A DNA stretch of 64,000 nt from Australimonas brisbanensis (GTDB lineage: Bacteria > Chloroflexota > Dehalococcoidia > Lucifugimonadales > Australimonadaceae): positions 62,001-126,000 of the forward strand of contig JAYQTA010000004.1 of NCBI GenBank assembly GCA_038147155.1, given 5' to 3'. The position numbers and the translations under genes were made by a program. The notes below the pieces were generated by a model that worked only from the letters and a program-made list of their open reading frames with translations, made no database searches and was not told the DNA's origin. Shown in pieces: positions 51,180 through 60,038 of the stretch (position 1 is its first letter; each line of letters opens with the position of its first letter).

Positions 51180-52355
51180 CTACGGCACCCCCTCGTAGGC
51201 GCCGAAGGTGAAGGCGAAGAGGGTGAAGTCCGGGCTCGTGGGCGAGAGCTGCAGTTCCCCCCAGCCGAAGCCCTCCTCCAGGTAGACCACCTCGTACAGG
51301 CGTCCCGCGTCCACATTGAAGTACGAGCGCCCACCCGCGAACACGATGTCCCCGCCCGCCTGCCGGGGCGTGAGAGGCTCGCCGTTGAGCGTCACGTCCA
51401 CCTGGTAGGGCGCCCCGTCTTCCGGCACCTCCAGCACCACGTTCACCGAGCGCGCCAGGAACCGCAGCGCCACGTAGTCCTCGCCCGGTGCGGAGGTGCG
51501 CGCGTGGCGCAGCGACTCCTCTTCGTTCAGCCAGGGGCCCTGCAGGTAGAACAGCCCGTTGCGGTGCAGCTCCGGGTCGGTGTAGTCCACCACCCGGCCG
51601 GGCCCGGAGTAGTACTCACGGTGCCCGATGTAGATGCCGAAGAGGGAATTGTTGCGGTCGTACCCGCCGTACAGCTCGCGGGTGAGGGTGTCCTCCGGCA
51701 GCCCCGTCAGCGCGCCCTCGTCAATCTCGGGGCCAGGGTCGGTGCCCATCGGCACCGCGCTCACGTCGGCGCCTGCCGCCGTCAGCGCCGCACGTATCTC
51801 AGCCTCCGTCCCGTCGTAGTCGCCCTCACCGAAGTGGGTGTAGCGCACCAGGCCGTCACCCCCCAACAGGTACTTGGCGGGCCAGTAGCGGTTGTCGAAG
51901 GCGCGCCAGGTGCCGTAGGCGTTGTCCTGGGCCACGGGGTAGGCGAGGCCGAACTCGTCCAACGCCCGGCGCACGTTGGACGTCACTTGCTCGAAGGCGA
52001 ACTCTGGCGTGTGCACCCCCACGATCACCAGCCCGTGCGCCGCGTACTTGGCGTGCCACTCGCGCAGGTAGGGCAGGGTGCGGATGCAGTTGACACAGGT
52101 GTACGTCCAGAAGTCCACCAGCACCACCTTCCCCCGTAGCCCCTCCATGGTGAGCGGCTCGCTGTTCAACCAGGCATCGATGCCGGTGAACTTCGGGGCC
52201 GTATCGCCCACCGCGCCCCCGGTGCGACCCGTGGGCTCCGGGCCCGTGGCCGCCTCCGCCTGGGGCATGGCATCGCCGGAGCAGGCGGCCAGCCCCAGCA
52301 TGGTCAGCGCCAGGGCGAGGGTGAGTATGAGGAACCGTGTGATGCGGGTGGTCAT
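51180..52355 (-). CDS. TlpA/DipZ-like thioredoxin lipoprotein
   Basis: 391 aa. Signal peptide with lipobox GLAAC. A TlpA-type thioredoxin domain (about 50-190) holds the redox pair in FWTYTCVNCIRTLPY. A C-terminal beta domain of about 150 residues (NGLFYLQGPWLNEEESLRHA ... ) matches the region found at the end of DipZ proteins; the CcdA membrane domain of true DipZ is absent. Predicted envelope disulfide reductase. Divergent from pheT. Confidence 0.85.
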   Translation of the reverse strand: MTTRITRFLILTLALALTMLGLAACSGDAMPQAEAATGPEPTGRTGGAVGDTAPKFTGIDAWLNSEPLTMEGLRGKVVLVDFWTYTCVNCIRTLPYLREWHAKYAAHGLVIVGVHTPEFAFEQVTSNVRRALDEFGLAYPVAQDNAYGTWRAFDNRYWPAKYLLGGDGLVRYTHFGEGDYDGTEAEIRAALTAAGADVSAVPMGTDPGPEIDEGALTGLPEDTLTRELYGGYDRNNSLFGIYIGHREYYSGPGRVVDYTDPELHRNGLFYLQGPWLNEEESLRHARTSAPGEDYVALRFLARSVNVVLEVPEDGAPYQVDVTLNGEPLTPRQAGGDIVFAGGRSYFNVDAGRLYEVVYLEEGFGWGELQLSPTSPDFTLFAFTFGAYEGVP

Positions 52356-52461
52356 GGGTGCTCGCTTGGTGGTGGGATGCGCACGGCCCCTGGGAGGGTG
52401 CGCTCTCAGGGGCTACGCGCGGGGAGCCAGGTCGGTTCGCCCGGTCGGGGTGCCTCGCGGC

Positions 52462-52467
52462 TATACT
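52462..52467 (+). promoter_or_regulatory. Putative -10 of pheT
   Basis: TATACT 30 bases before the pheT ATG in the divergent 142-bp gap. No good -35 at standard spacing was seen. Confidence 0.45.
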
Positions 52468-52497
52468 AGCGGGGCCATCCCCGAACCCGGAGCGAGC

Positions 52498-54900
52498 ATG
52501 CGCGTCCCCCTCTCCTGGCTTGCCGCCTACGTCCCCCTCACCCTCGAGCCCGAGGAACTGGCCCACCGGCTCACCATGGCTGGCATCGAGACCGAGTTTG
52601 ACCCCGGCCCCGCCGCTGGTTGGGATCGGGTGGTGGTGGGCCACGTGCTGGCCGTGGACCCGCACCCCAACGCGGACCGACTGCGCCTGGCCACCGTGGA
52701 CACGGGCGCGGGCACCCAGCGGGTGGTGTGCGGTGCGCCCAACCTGGCCGCGGGCCAGCGCATCGCCTTCGCCCAGGTGGGGGCGCGCCTCACTAGTGGC
52801 AAAACGGGCGAGCCCATGGAACTGACCGCCGCGGTGATTCGGGGCGTGGAGTCGGCGGGCATGGTGTGTTCGGCCAAGGAGCTGGGCCTGGGCGATGACC
52901 ACGGTGGCATCCTGGTGCTGCCGGAGGATGCGCCCGTCGGTACGGCCCTGGCGGACTACCTGGGCAACGGCGCGCTGGAGACGGAGGTCACCGCCAACCG
53001 GGGCGACTGCCTCTCCGTCCTCGGCATCGCCCATGAGGTCGCCGCCTTCACCGGCGGGGCGGTGGACGAGCCGTCCATCGCCTACCGCGAGGGGGCCGAG
53101 CCCGTAGAGCAGGCTGCGCGCGTGAGCGTGGAGGATGCCTCTCTCTGCATCCGCTACACCGCCACCGTGATCCGGGGCGTTCGCGTGGGCCCCTCGCCGG
53201 ACTGGCTGGTGAAGCGGCTGGAGGATGCGGGCCAGCGCTCCATCAACAACGTGGTGGACGTGACCAACTACGTGATGCTGGAGTATGGCCAGCCCCTCCA
53301 CGCATTCGACCTGGCCCAGGTGGGTGAGCAGCAAATCGTGGTGCGCCCCGCCCGCGCGGGCGAGCGATTCCAAGCCCTGGACGGCGAGGAGCACGAGCTG
53401 CGCCCCCCCATGCTGGTCATCGCCGACCCCTCCCGCGCCATCGGCCTGGCGGGGGTCATCGGCGGCATGAACTCTGAGGTGACGGATGAGACCACGGACA
53501 TCCTACTGGAGTCGGCCACCTTCAACGCCATCAACACCCGGCGCACCGCCCAGGCGCTGCACATCCGCACCGAGGCGTCCATGCGCTTCGAGCGCGGCAC
53601 CAACCCGGAACTGGCCGAGCGCGGCGTGCGCCGCGCCACCGCGCTCATCGTGGAGGCGGCGGGCGGCACCCCCGCTCGTGGCATGCTGGACGTGTATCCG
53701 GGCCGGGCCGAGCCCGCTGCCATCCCCCTCACCGCCGAGCGGATGCACCGGGTGCTGGGCACCACCTTCCCGCAGGCACAGGTGGTGGGCGTGCTGCGGG
53801 CGCTGGGCTTCACCGTCCAGGAGACGGGGCCCGACTCCCTCACCGCTGTTCCCCCCTACTGGCGCACCGACGTGGCGATCCCCGAGGACCTGGTGGAGGA
53901 GGTGGCGCGCACCATCGGCTACGACCACGTCCCCGCCGACCCGCTGGCTGGCCGGGTGCCGGAGCGCGTGCTCCAGCCGGAGCTGGCGGTGCGCGAGGAG
54001 GTGCGTGACCTGCTGGTCGCCTCAGGGATGCAGGAGACTATCTTCCACTCCCTGACCAACCGTACGGACCTGGAGCGCGTGGGCGCGGTGGACATCGAGG
54101 GGCTGGAGCCCCTGCGCATCGCCCACCCTCTCTCCCGTGAGCAGGAGTACCTGCGCACCAGCCTGCGCCCCGGCCTGCTGCGGGCCGCCGCTGGGGCCCT
54201 GCGCCAGCCGCCGGGCTCCGCAGCGCTCTTCGAGGTGGGGCGCGTCTACCTGCCCCGCGAGGGTGCGCTGCCCGAGGAGCGCGAGCTGGCAGTAGGCGTC
54301 GTTGCGGGCGCACGGGGCGATGGGCTGTGGGAGGCCGGCGCCGAGCCGCTGGGCTTCTTCGACACCAAGGGCGTGGTGGAGGTGGTGCTGGAGCGGTTGG
54401 GCCTCGTGGGCGCCTTCGAGCGTGCCGAGGACCCGGTGCTGCACCCCGGGCGCACCGCCGCCGTGCTGGTGGGGGGAACGTGCGTGGGGACGGTGGGCGA
54501 GGTGCACCCGCAGACCGCGGCGGCCTTCGAACTGCCCGCGGGCGCGGCGCTCTTCGAGTTGGACCTAGGCCTGCTGACCGGCGCGCTGCCCGATGTGCGC
54601 TTCCGCTTCGCCGCCCTCTCGCGCTTCCCCTCCGCCTCGCGCGACCTGGCGCTGGTGGTGGACGAGGCCACTCCCGCCGCCTCACTGGTCGCGGCGCTGG
54701 TGGAGCACCCGCTGGTGGAGCGGGCCGTCCTCTTCGACCGCTTCTCCGGCAAGGGCCTCCCCGCGGGTCGCTGCTCCCTGGCCTTCCGGCTGGAGCTGCG
54801 CTCGGCGGAGGGCACCCTCTCCGCCGAGGAGATCAACGACGCCGTGGCGGTGCTGGTCAAGCGCCTCGCCGACCGGTTCGGCGCGACGCTGCGGGCATAG
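52498..54900 (+). CDS. pheT: Phenylalanyl-tRNA synthetase beta subunit
   Basis: 800 aa, the standard bacterial length. Domains in order: N-terminal MRVPLSWLAAYVPL, tRNA-binding EMAP-II-like domain (about 40-150, VDPHPNADRLRLATVD), B3/B4 editing domain (NNVVDVTNYVMLEYGQPLHAFD), B5, and a C-terminal FDX-ACB anticodon-binding domain (FPSASRDLALVVDE). It forms an alpha2beta2 enzyme with PheS. pheS normally precedes pheT but is not in this window; a divergent lipoprotein gene sits there. Confidence 0.96.
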   Translation: MRVPLSWLAAYVPLTLEPEELAHRLTMAGIETEFDPGPAAGWDRVVVGHVLAVDPHPNADRLRLATVDTGAGTQRVVCGAPNLAAGQRIAFAQVGARLTSGKTGEPMELTAAVIRGVESAGMVCSAKELGLGDDHGGILVLPEDAPVGTALADYLGNGALETEVTANRGDCLSVLGIAHEVAAFTGGAVDEPSIAYREGAEPVEQAARVSVEDASLCIRYTATVIRGVRVGPSPDWLVKRLEDAGQRSINNVVDVTNYVMLEYGQPLHAFDLAQVGEQQIVVRPARAGERFQALDGEEHELRPPMLVIADPSRAIGLAGVIGGMNSEVTDETTDILLESATFNAINTRRTAQALHIRTEASMRFERGTNPELAERGVRRATALIVEAAGGTPARGMLDVYPGRAEPAAIPLTAERMHRVLGTTFPQAQVVGVLRALGFTVQETGPDSLTAVPPYWRTDVAIPEDLVEEVARTIGYDHVPADPLAGRVPERVLQPELAVREEVRDLLVASGMQETIFHSLTNRTDLERVGAVDIEGLEPLRIAHPLSREQEYLRTSLRPGLLRAAAGALRQPPGSAALFEVGRVYLPREGALPEERELAVGVVAGARGDGLWEAGAEPLGFFDTKGVVEVVLERLGLVGAFERAEDPVLHPGRTAAVLVGGTCVGTVGEVHPQTAAAFELPAGAALFELDLGLLTGALPDVRFRFAALSRFPSASRDLALVVDEATPAASLVAALVEHPLVERAVLFDRFSGKGLPAGRCSLAFRLELRSAEGTLSAEEINDAVAVLVKRLADRFGATLRA

Positions 54901-54902
54901 CC

Positions 54903-56240
54903 GTGGCAGAGCACCACCGCCATCACGCCGGACACCGGGGCGGGCATGACCGCCCGCACGCCCACCCGCCCACCGAGGGGTTGCTCTCGGTGGAGGAGGC
55001 GCTGGAACGGGTGCTGGCGCTGGTGAGCCGGCTGCCCGCGGCCGAGGTGGGGCTGCTGGAGGCCGACGGACTAACGCTGGCCGAGGACGTGACCTCCCCC
55101 TTCGACATCCCCGGTATGGACAACTCCGCCATGGACGGGTACGCCGTGCGCTCCGCCGACGTGGTCGCCGCCTCCACCGATGCTCCCGTCACCCTGGCCG
55201 TGGTGGGCCAGGTGCAGGCGGGCGCCCTGCCCACGGTGCCCGTGGAGCAGGGCCAGGCGGTGCGGATCATGACCGGCGCGCCCATGCCCACGGGGGCCGA
55301 TGCCATCGTGCCGTGGGAGTTCACCGACGAACCCGCACGGCGCGCGGCGGGCGGGCCCATCACCCAGATCGCCATCACCCACCCCGTCCCGGAGGGGGAG
55401 CACCTGCGCCCCGCGGGAGAGGACCTGGCCAGGGGCGAGCGGGTGCTCACGGCGAGCACGGTGCTCACCCCGCCTGCGTTGGGCCTGCTGGCCTCGGTGG
55501 GGCTGGCCAGCGTGCGCGTGGTGCGCCGCCCGCGCGTGGCGGTGCTGGCAACCGGCGATGAGGTGCTGGCCCCCGGCGCACCCTACGCGCCGGGTCACCT
55601 GTACGATGCCAACTCCATCGGCATCGCCGCCGCGCTGCGCCGCTGGGGCGCGGAGCCCGTGCTGCTGGGCATCGCCCGCGATGACCGCGACGACCTGCGC
55701 GCCAAGGTGCGTGAGGGCCTCGCCGCAGACATGCTCATCACCTCTGCGGGCGTGTCTGCCGGTGCCTTCGACTACGTGAAGGAGGTGCTGGAGGAGCTGG
55801 GGAGCATGGCTTTCTGGGCCGTGAAGATGCGCCCGGCCCGTCCTATCGCCGGGGGGCTGCTCACCGCACCCGACGGGCGGCGCGTGCCGCACCTGGGCCT
55901 GCCGGGCAACCCCGTCTCCGCGCTGGTTGCGCTGGTGGAGTTCGCCCGCCCCGCCATCGCGGTGCTGCGCGGCGCGCCCCCCGAGCCCCTGCGCCGCGTG
56001 CGCGCGGTACTTGCGGATGCACTCTTGAACCCGGATGGGCGGCGCGTGTACGCTCGTGTAATTGTGGAACGACGGGATGGTCGGGTGCATGCCCGCCTCA
56101 CCGGCGCACAGGGATCCAACCTGCTCACCTCCATGGCCTCGGCCCAGGGCCTGGCCATCTGTCCCGAAGATGAACCTGAGCGTCCAGCGGGCGCGGAGAC
56201 CGACGTGGAACTGCTGGACTGGCTCCCGACCACGCTCTGA
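54903..56240 (+). CDS. moeA: Molybdopterin molybdenumtransferase MoeA
   Basis: 445 aa from GTG 54903, two bases after pheT. It inserts molybdate into adenylylated molybdopterin. Landmarks are MDNSAMDGYAVR, IMTGAPMPTGADAIVPWE, ATGDEV (residues about 215-220) and LPGNPVSALV. The first 22 residues are extremely His-rich (EHHRHHAGHRGGHDRPHAHP), absent from typical MoeA, perhaps a metal-binding extension. If translation starts later, at TTG 54979, that extension is lost, but no better start has a Shine-Dalgarno. Confidence 0.92.
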   Translation: MAEHHRHHAGHRGGHDRPHAHPPTEGLLSVEEALERVLALVSRLPAAEVGLLEADGLTLAEDVTSPFDIPGMDNSAMDGYAVRSADVVAASTDAPVTLAVVGQVQAGALPTVPVEQGQAVRIMTGAPMPTGADAIVPWEFTDEPARRAAGGPITQIAITHPVPEGEHLRPAGEDLARGERVLTASTVLTPPALGLLASVGLASVRVVRRPRVAVLATGDEVLAPGAPYAPGHLYDANSIGIAAALRRWGAEPVLLGIARDDRDDLRAKVREGLAADMLITSAGVSAGAFDYVKEVLEELGSMAFWAVKMRPARPIAGGLLTAPDGRRVPHLGLPGNPVSALVALVEFARPAIAVLRGAPPEPLRRVRAVLADALLNPDGRRVYARVIVERRDGRVHARLTGAQGSNLLTSMASAQGLAICPEDEPERPAGAETDVELLDWLPTTL

Positions 56241-56268
56241 TGCCCGCAACGCTGCGAAGGAGGACCGC

Positions 56269-56694
56269 ATGACCACCGACACCACCGCCCAGCGGAGCGC
56301 TGACGAGGCCGACCGTTCCTACCGGTTGGACCTGGACGTTATCGAGGCCCAGGGCCGCTCGGTGCAGCTGTTCTTGGCGGACCGGCTGTGTGACGGCGCG
56401 GTGGCCAGGCTCAAGGGCTCCAACGGGTGGACGGGCATGAGCGTGAAGGACCTGCGCAAGTTGCTGCGCGACGGCTGTGACGGGCAGGATGGCTACGTCT
56501 CACCCCAGCACCCGCTGCTGGAGGCTGCCCTGCGTCTGCTCCTGGTGGCCCCCAAGGACACCCTGACCCTGTCTGCCATCCACGACGCCATCTCGGAGGC
56601 GTGGCTCTACGGCCCGTGGCCCCGGCACGTCAGCCGTGAGGCACTGGGGCGCGTGCTCGACAACGCTGCGGCGGAGGGCATCGTGCGCGCCTAG
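56269..56694 (+). CDS. Conserved-looking protein of unknown function
   Basis: 141 aa, AAGGAGG Shine-Dalgarno 5 bases before ATG. Soluble, helix-rich, with no signal peptide. YRLDLDVIEAQGRSVQLFLADRL and GWTGMSVKDLRKLLRDGCDG are the most structured parts; the C-terminus (LGRVLDNAAAEGIVRA) looks like a winged-helix tail. No family recognised. It lies between moeA and the poly-G anomaly. Confidence 0.65.
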   Translation: MTTDTTAQRSADEADRSYRLDLDVIEAQGRSVQLFLADRLCDGAVARLKGSNGWTGMSVKDLRKLLRDGCDGQDGYVSPQHPLLEAALRLLLVAPKDTLTLSAIHDAISEAWLYGPWPRHVSREALGRVLDNAAAEGIVRA

Positions 56695-56723
56695 GGCTCG
56701 GAGAGCCCGGGAGGAACGCAAGA

Positions 56724-56858
<135 letters not shown>

Positions 56859-56917
56859 GCTCTGTCTCATCAGGGGGTGCCGCGCGGGCGTTGCGCGGGC
56901 GCACGCGCTGCGGCACC

Positions 56918-58324
56918 ATGCGCGCCATGCCAGCCTCTCCCTCTCGCAAGCAGCGCGCCGTGTTCGCCTGCGCGGACTGCGGCCACGAACACCCCAGGTG
57001 GGCGGGCCGCTGCGCCGGGTGCGGTGCGTGGAACACGCTGCGCGAGTTCACGCCTGCGCCAGCTGGGCCCGGACGCCCGGCGCGGCCCATCGCCGCCCCC
57101 GGCGCAGGCCCCGTGCCCCTGGCGCAGGTGCCTGCGGAGGGCGGTGAACGCTTCTCCCTGGGTATGCCGGAGGTGGACCGTCTGCTGGGCGGGGGCGTGG
57201 TCTGCGGCGGCGTGCTGCTCATGGCAGGGGAGCCGGGGGTGGGCAAGTCCACCCTGCTGCTCCAGGCCGCCGCGCGGGTGGCCGGGGCGGGACGGCGGGT
57301 GCTGTACGTGTCGGGCGAGGAGTCGGGGGCGCAGGTGCGCCTGCGCGCGCGCCGCCTGGGCGTGGAGGACTCCGGCCTGCTGTTCCTCGCCGAGACGGAC
57401 GCCGAGGCCGTGCTGGCAGCCCTGGAGGAGGCGCGCCCGTCCCTGGCCGTCGTGGACTCCATCCAGACCCTCGCCAGTGCGGGCGTGCCCTCCACCGCGG
57501 GCTCCGTGGCTCAGGTGCGCGAGTGCGCCCAGTTGCTGCTGGCCTGGGCCAAGCGCTCCAACTGCGCGCTGTTCCTCACGGGCCACGTGACCAAGGACGG
57601 ACAGATCGGCGGGCCCCGGGTGCTGGAGCACATGGTGGACGTGGTGCTCTCGCTGGACGGTGCGGCGCTGGGTGGCTACCGGCTGGCGCGCTGCGTCAAG
57701 AACCGCTACGGCTCCACCAACGACGTGGCCCTCCTGGAGATGGGCCCCGACGGGCTCAGCGAGGTGGCCGACCCCTCGGCCGCGCTCATCGGCGAGCGTC
57801 AGGCGGGCGTGCCGGGCTCGGCGGTGGTGGTGAGCCTGGAGGGCTCGCGCCCCCTCCTGTGCGAGGTGCAGGCGCTCACCACCTACTCCACCTTCACCCC
57901 GCCCCGGCGCTCGGCCAACGGCCTCGACTTCAACCGCATGGCGCTCCTGGCCGCCGTCCTCACCCGCCGGGCGGGCGTGCCGCTCGCCAACCAGGACATC
58001 ATAGTGAACGTGCCGGGGGGGCTCCACGTGAGCGAGCCCGCCGCCGACCTGGGCACGGCGCTGGCCATCGCCTCCAGCTTCCGGGACGTGGCGCTGGACG
58101 CGCGCACCGTGTGCATCGGCGAGGTGGGCCTCAACGGTGAGGTGCGCCGCGTGCCCCAGCTCTCCCGCCGCCTGGCGGAGGCCGCGCGCCACGGCTTCAA
58201 GCGTGCGCTGGTACCCGCAGCGGACCTGGAGGGGCTCTCCGGCGGTGGTCTGGAGGCCGTGGGTGTGGCCTCCCTGCGCGAGGCCATCGGCCTGGCGCTG
58301 GGCCACGCGCCCGTATCGGCCTAA
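56918..58324 (+). CDS. radA: DNA repair protein RadA
   Basis: 468 aa from ATG 56918 (or 465 from 56927); no clear Shine-Dalgarno because the upstream sequence is disturbed by the poly-G block. Zinc finger CADCGHEHPRWAGRCAGCG, Walker A GEPGVGKST, RadA-specific KNRYGSTN, and a C-terminal Lon-like domain with GGLHVSEPAADL. It is a RecA-like helicase that drives branch migration in recombination repair. Confidence 0.94.
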   Translation: MRAMPASPSRKQRAVFACADCGHEHPRWAGRCAGCGAWNTLREFTPAPAGPGRPARPIAAPGAGPVPLAQVPAEGGERFSLGMPEVDRLLGGGVVCGGVLLMAGEPGVGKSTLLLQAAARVAGAGRRVLYVSGEESGAQVRLRARRLGVEDSGLLFLAETDAEAVLAALEEARPSLAVVDSIQTLASAGVPSTAGSVAQVRECAQLLLAWAKRSNCALFLTGHVTKDGQIGGPRVLEHMVDVVLSLDGAALGGYRLARCVKNRYGSTNDVALLEMGPDGLSEVADPSAALIGERQAGVPGSAVVVSLEGSRPLLCEVQALTTYSTFTPPRRSANGLDFNRMALLAAVLTRRAGVPLANQDIIVNVPGGLHVSEPAADLGTALAIASSFRDVALDARTVCIGEVGLNGEVRRVPQLSRRLAEAARHGFKRALVPAADLEGLSGGGLEAVGVASLREAIGLALGHAPVSA

Positions 58325-58364
58325 CCCCGCATCCGCAGCGCCTTAGTCCCTGCCCGCCCGCCCG

Positions 58365-58961
58365 CTAACCTCGCCGTGGAGCCTCCAGCGTCGTCGTGGC
58401 CATGCCCACGGCCTGGGCCACGGCACCCTGGGCGGACAGGCCCGCGCCCCGCAGTGCACGGTGGGTCAGCGGGCTCAGGAGCCCAACCAGTGTCAGCTCC
58501 CCCGGCGCGGGCTCGGCGGCGGGGGCACGGCGGGTCACCGATGCGGCGATGGCGGTGATGGCCTCCTCCACGCGAGCGGCGGCGGCCTCCATGGCGGGTG
58601 AGCCCGCCCGCAGCGTCCAGGCGGCCGACAGACGGGCTCCGTTGCGCTCGTAGAGGGCGTAGAGCCCACGCACCGCGCGCAGCAGGCGCGCCCCACGCTC
58701 GGGCACCGCCCGCACATGGGCGGCCAGGGCCGTGAGCGGGGTGTCCAGGTCCGGTGCGCAGGCGGCCAGCAGCGCCTCGCGAGAGGCGAAGTGCCGGTAG
58801 AGGGTGGGCGGCGCCACCCCGGCCTCGGCGGCGACGGCCGAGAGTTCGCCCACCCCCTGGGCCTGCAGGCGCAGGGCGGCGGTGACGATGGCCTGGCGGG
58901 TCCGCTGGGCCGCCGCCTGCCGGTAGGGAGAGTGGTAGGGCCGTTTCCCGGTGGAGGTCAT
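58365..58961 (-). CDS. TetR-family transcriptional regulator
   Basis: 198 aa. N-terminal HTH (RQAIVTAALRLQAQGVGELSAVAAEAGVAPPTLYRHF) with the TetR signature; an Ala-rich C-terminal domain of unknown ligand. The upstream AT-rich stretch has palindromes suited to autoregulation. Divergent from lipA. Target genes are not evident. Confidence 0.88.
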   Translation of the reverse strand: MTSTGKRPYHSPYRQAAAQRTRQAIVTAALRLQAQGVGELSAVAAEAGVAPPTLYRHFASREALLAACAPDLDTPLTALAAHVRAVPERGARLLRAVRGLYALYERNGARLSAAWTLRAGSPAMEAAAARVEEAITAIAASVTRRAPAAEPAPGELTLVGLLSPLTHRALRGAGLSAQGAVAQAVGMATTTLEAPRRG

Positions 58962-58994
58962 ATCAGTGATAGTGGTACTTTAATGGATAAAGTA
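58961..58994. promoter_or_regulatory. TetR operator-like inverted repeats
   Basis: Two perfect inverted repeats: TATCA-g-TGATA (58961-58971, overlapping the TetR start) and TACTTTA-atgga-TAAAGTA (58976-58994). They sit in an AT-rich island (58960-59010) in otherwise GC-rich DNA. Confidence 0.6.
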
Positions 58995-59052
58995 TCTATT
59001 TTATCAAAAAGACACGCACAGGGCCATGACCATCGCTGCACGCATCGGGGCG

Positions 59053-59081
59053 TTGGCGCACCAGCCCGGCGCTGCTAGCAT
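59053..59081 (+). promoter_or_regulatory. Promoter of a leaderless lipA mRNA
   Basis: TTGGCG (59053-59058), 17 bases, TAGCAT (59076-59081). The lipA ATG at 59088 falls where transcription should start; no Shine-Dalgarno is present. Confidence 0.55.
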
Positions 59082-59087
59082 GGCTCC

Positions 59088-59972
59088 ATGACCTCCCCTT
59101 CCCCACGCCGACTGCCTGAATGGCTGAAGGTGAAGATGCCCGGTGGGCCGAGCTACCTGGACGTGCGCGGGCTGCTGCGCACGGCGCAGTTGCACACGGT
59201 GTGCGAGGAGGCGCACTGCCCCAACATCGGGGAGTGCTGGGAGCGCCGCTCCGCTACCTTCATGATCCTGGGTGAGGTGTGCACGCGCGCCTGCCGCTAC
59301 TGCGCCGTCACCTCCGCGAAGCCCAGCCCGTTGGACCTGGCCGAGCCGGAGCGCCTGGCGCGGACGGTGGAGCACCTGGGCCTCCGCTACGCCGTGATCA
59401 CCTCGGTGAACCGTGACGACGTGCCCGACGGGGGCGCGGGCATCTTCGCCGAGTGCATCCGCCTGGTGCACGAGCGCGTGCCGGGGTGCCAGGTGGAGGT
59501 GTTGATACCGGACTTCGCCGCCAACTGGGACGCCCTGGCCACGGTGCTGGATGCGGGCCCCGCCGTGCTCAACCACAACATCGAGACCGTCCAGCGCGTC
59601 TTCCCCACGGTGCGCGCCAAGGGCGGCTACGAACGCTCCCTGGAGCTGCTCTCCCGCGCCCGTGAACTCGCTCCGCACATCCCCACCAAGTCCGGAATGA
59701 TGGTGGGGCTGGGTGAGGAGACGACGGAGGTGCACGAGACGATGGGCCACCTGCGTGAGGCGGGCGTGGAGCTGCTGACCATCGGCCAGTACCTGCGCCC
59801 CTCCGCCCAGCACGCGCCCATGTCCCGCTTCTACCACCCCTCGGAGTTCAAGGCGTTGGAGGAGGAGGGCTATCGCATGGGCTTCCGGCACGTCGCCTCC
59901 GGCCCCCTGGTGCGCTCCTCCTACCACGCCGACGAGCAGGCCGCCGCAGCGGCACGCGAGAGCGCGCGCTAG
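59088..59972 (+). CDS. lipA: Lipoyl synthase
   Basis: 294 aa. Radical SAM enzyme inserting two sulfurs into octanoyl groups. The auxiliary cluster motif is CEEAHCPNIGEC and the radical SAM motif is CTRACRYC; RSSYHADEQ near the C-terminus is the third family mark. lipB is not adjacent. Confidence 0.96.
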   Translation: MTSPSPRRLPEWLKVKMPGGPSYLDVRGLLRTAQLHTVCEEAHCPNIGECWERRSATFMILGEVCTRACRYCAVTSAKPSPLDLAEPERLARTVEHLGLRYAVITSVNRDDVPDGGAGIFAECIRLVHERVPGCQVEVLIPDFAANWDALATVLDAGPAVLNHNIETVQRVFPTVRAKGGYERSLELLSRARELAPHIPTKSGMMVGLGEETTEVHETMGHLREAGVELLTIGQYLRPSAQHAPMSRFYHPSEFKALEEEGYRMGFRHVASGPLVRSSYHADEQAAAAARESAR

Positions 59973-60038
59973 CCTTCCCCCCGCCCGCCCCCTCCGCTAG
60001 GATGCCTCCCACGCCCCATCAGGGGCCCAGGAGGACCC

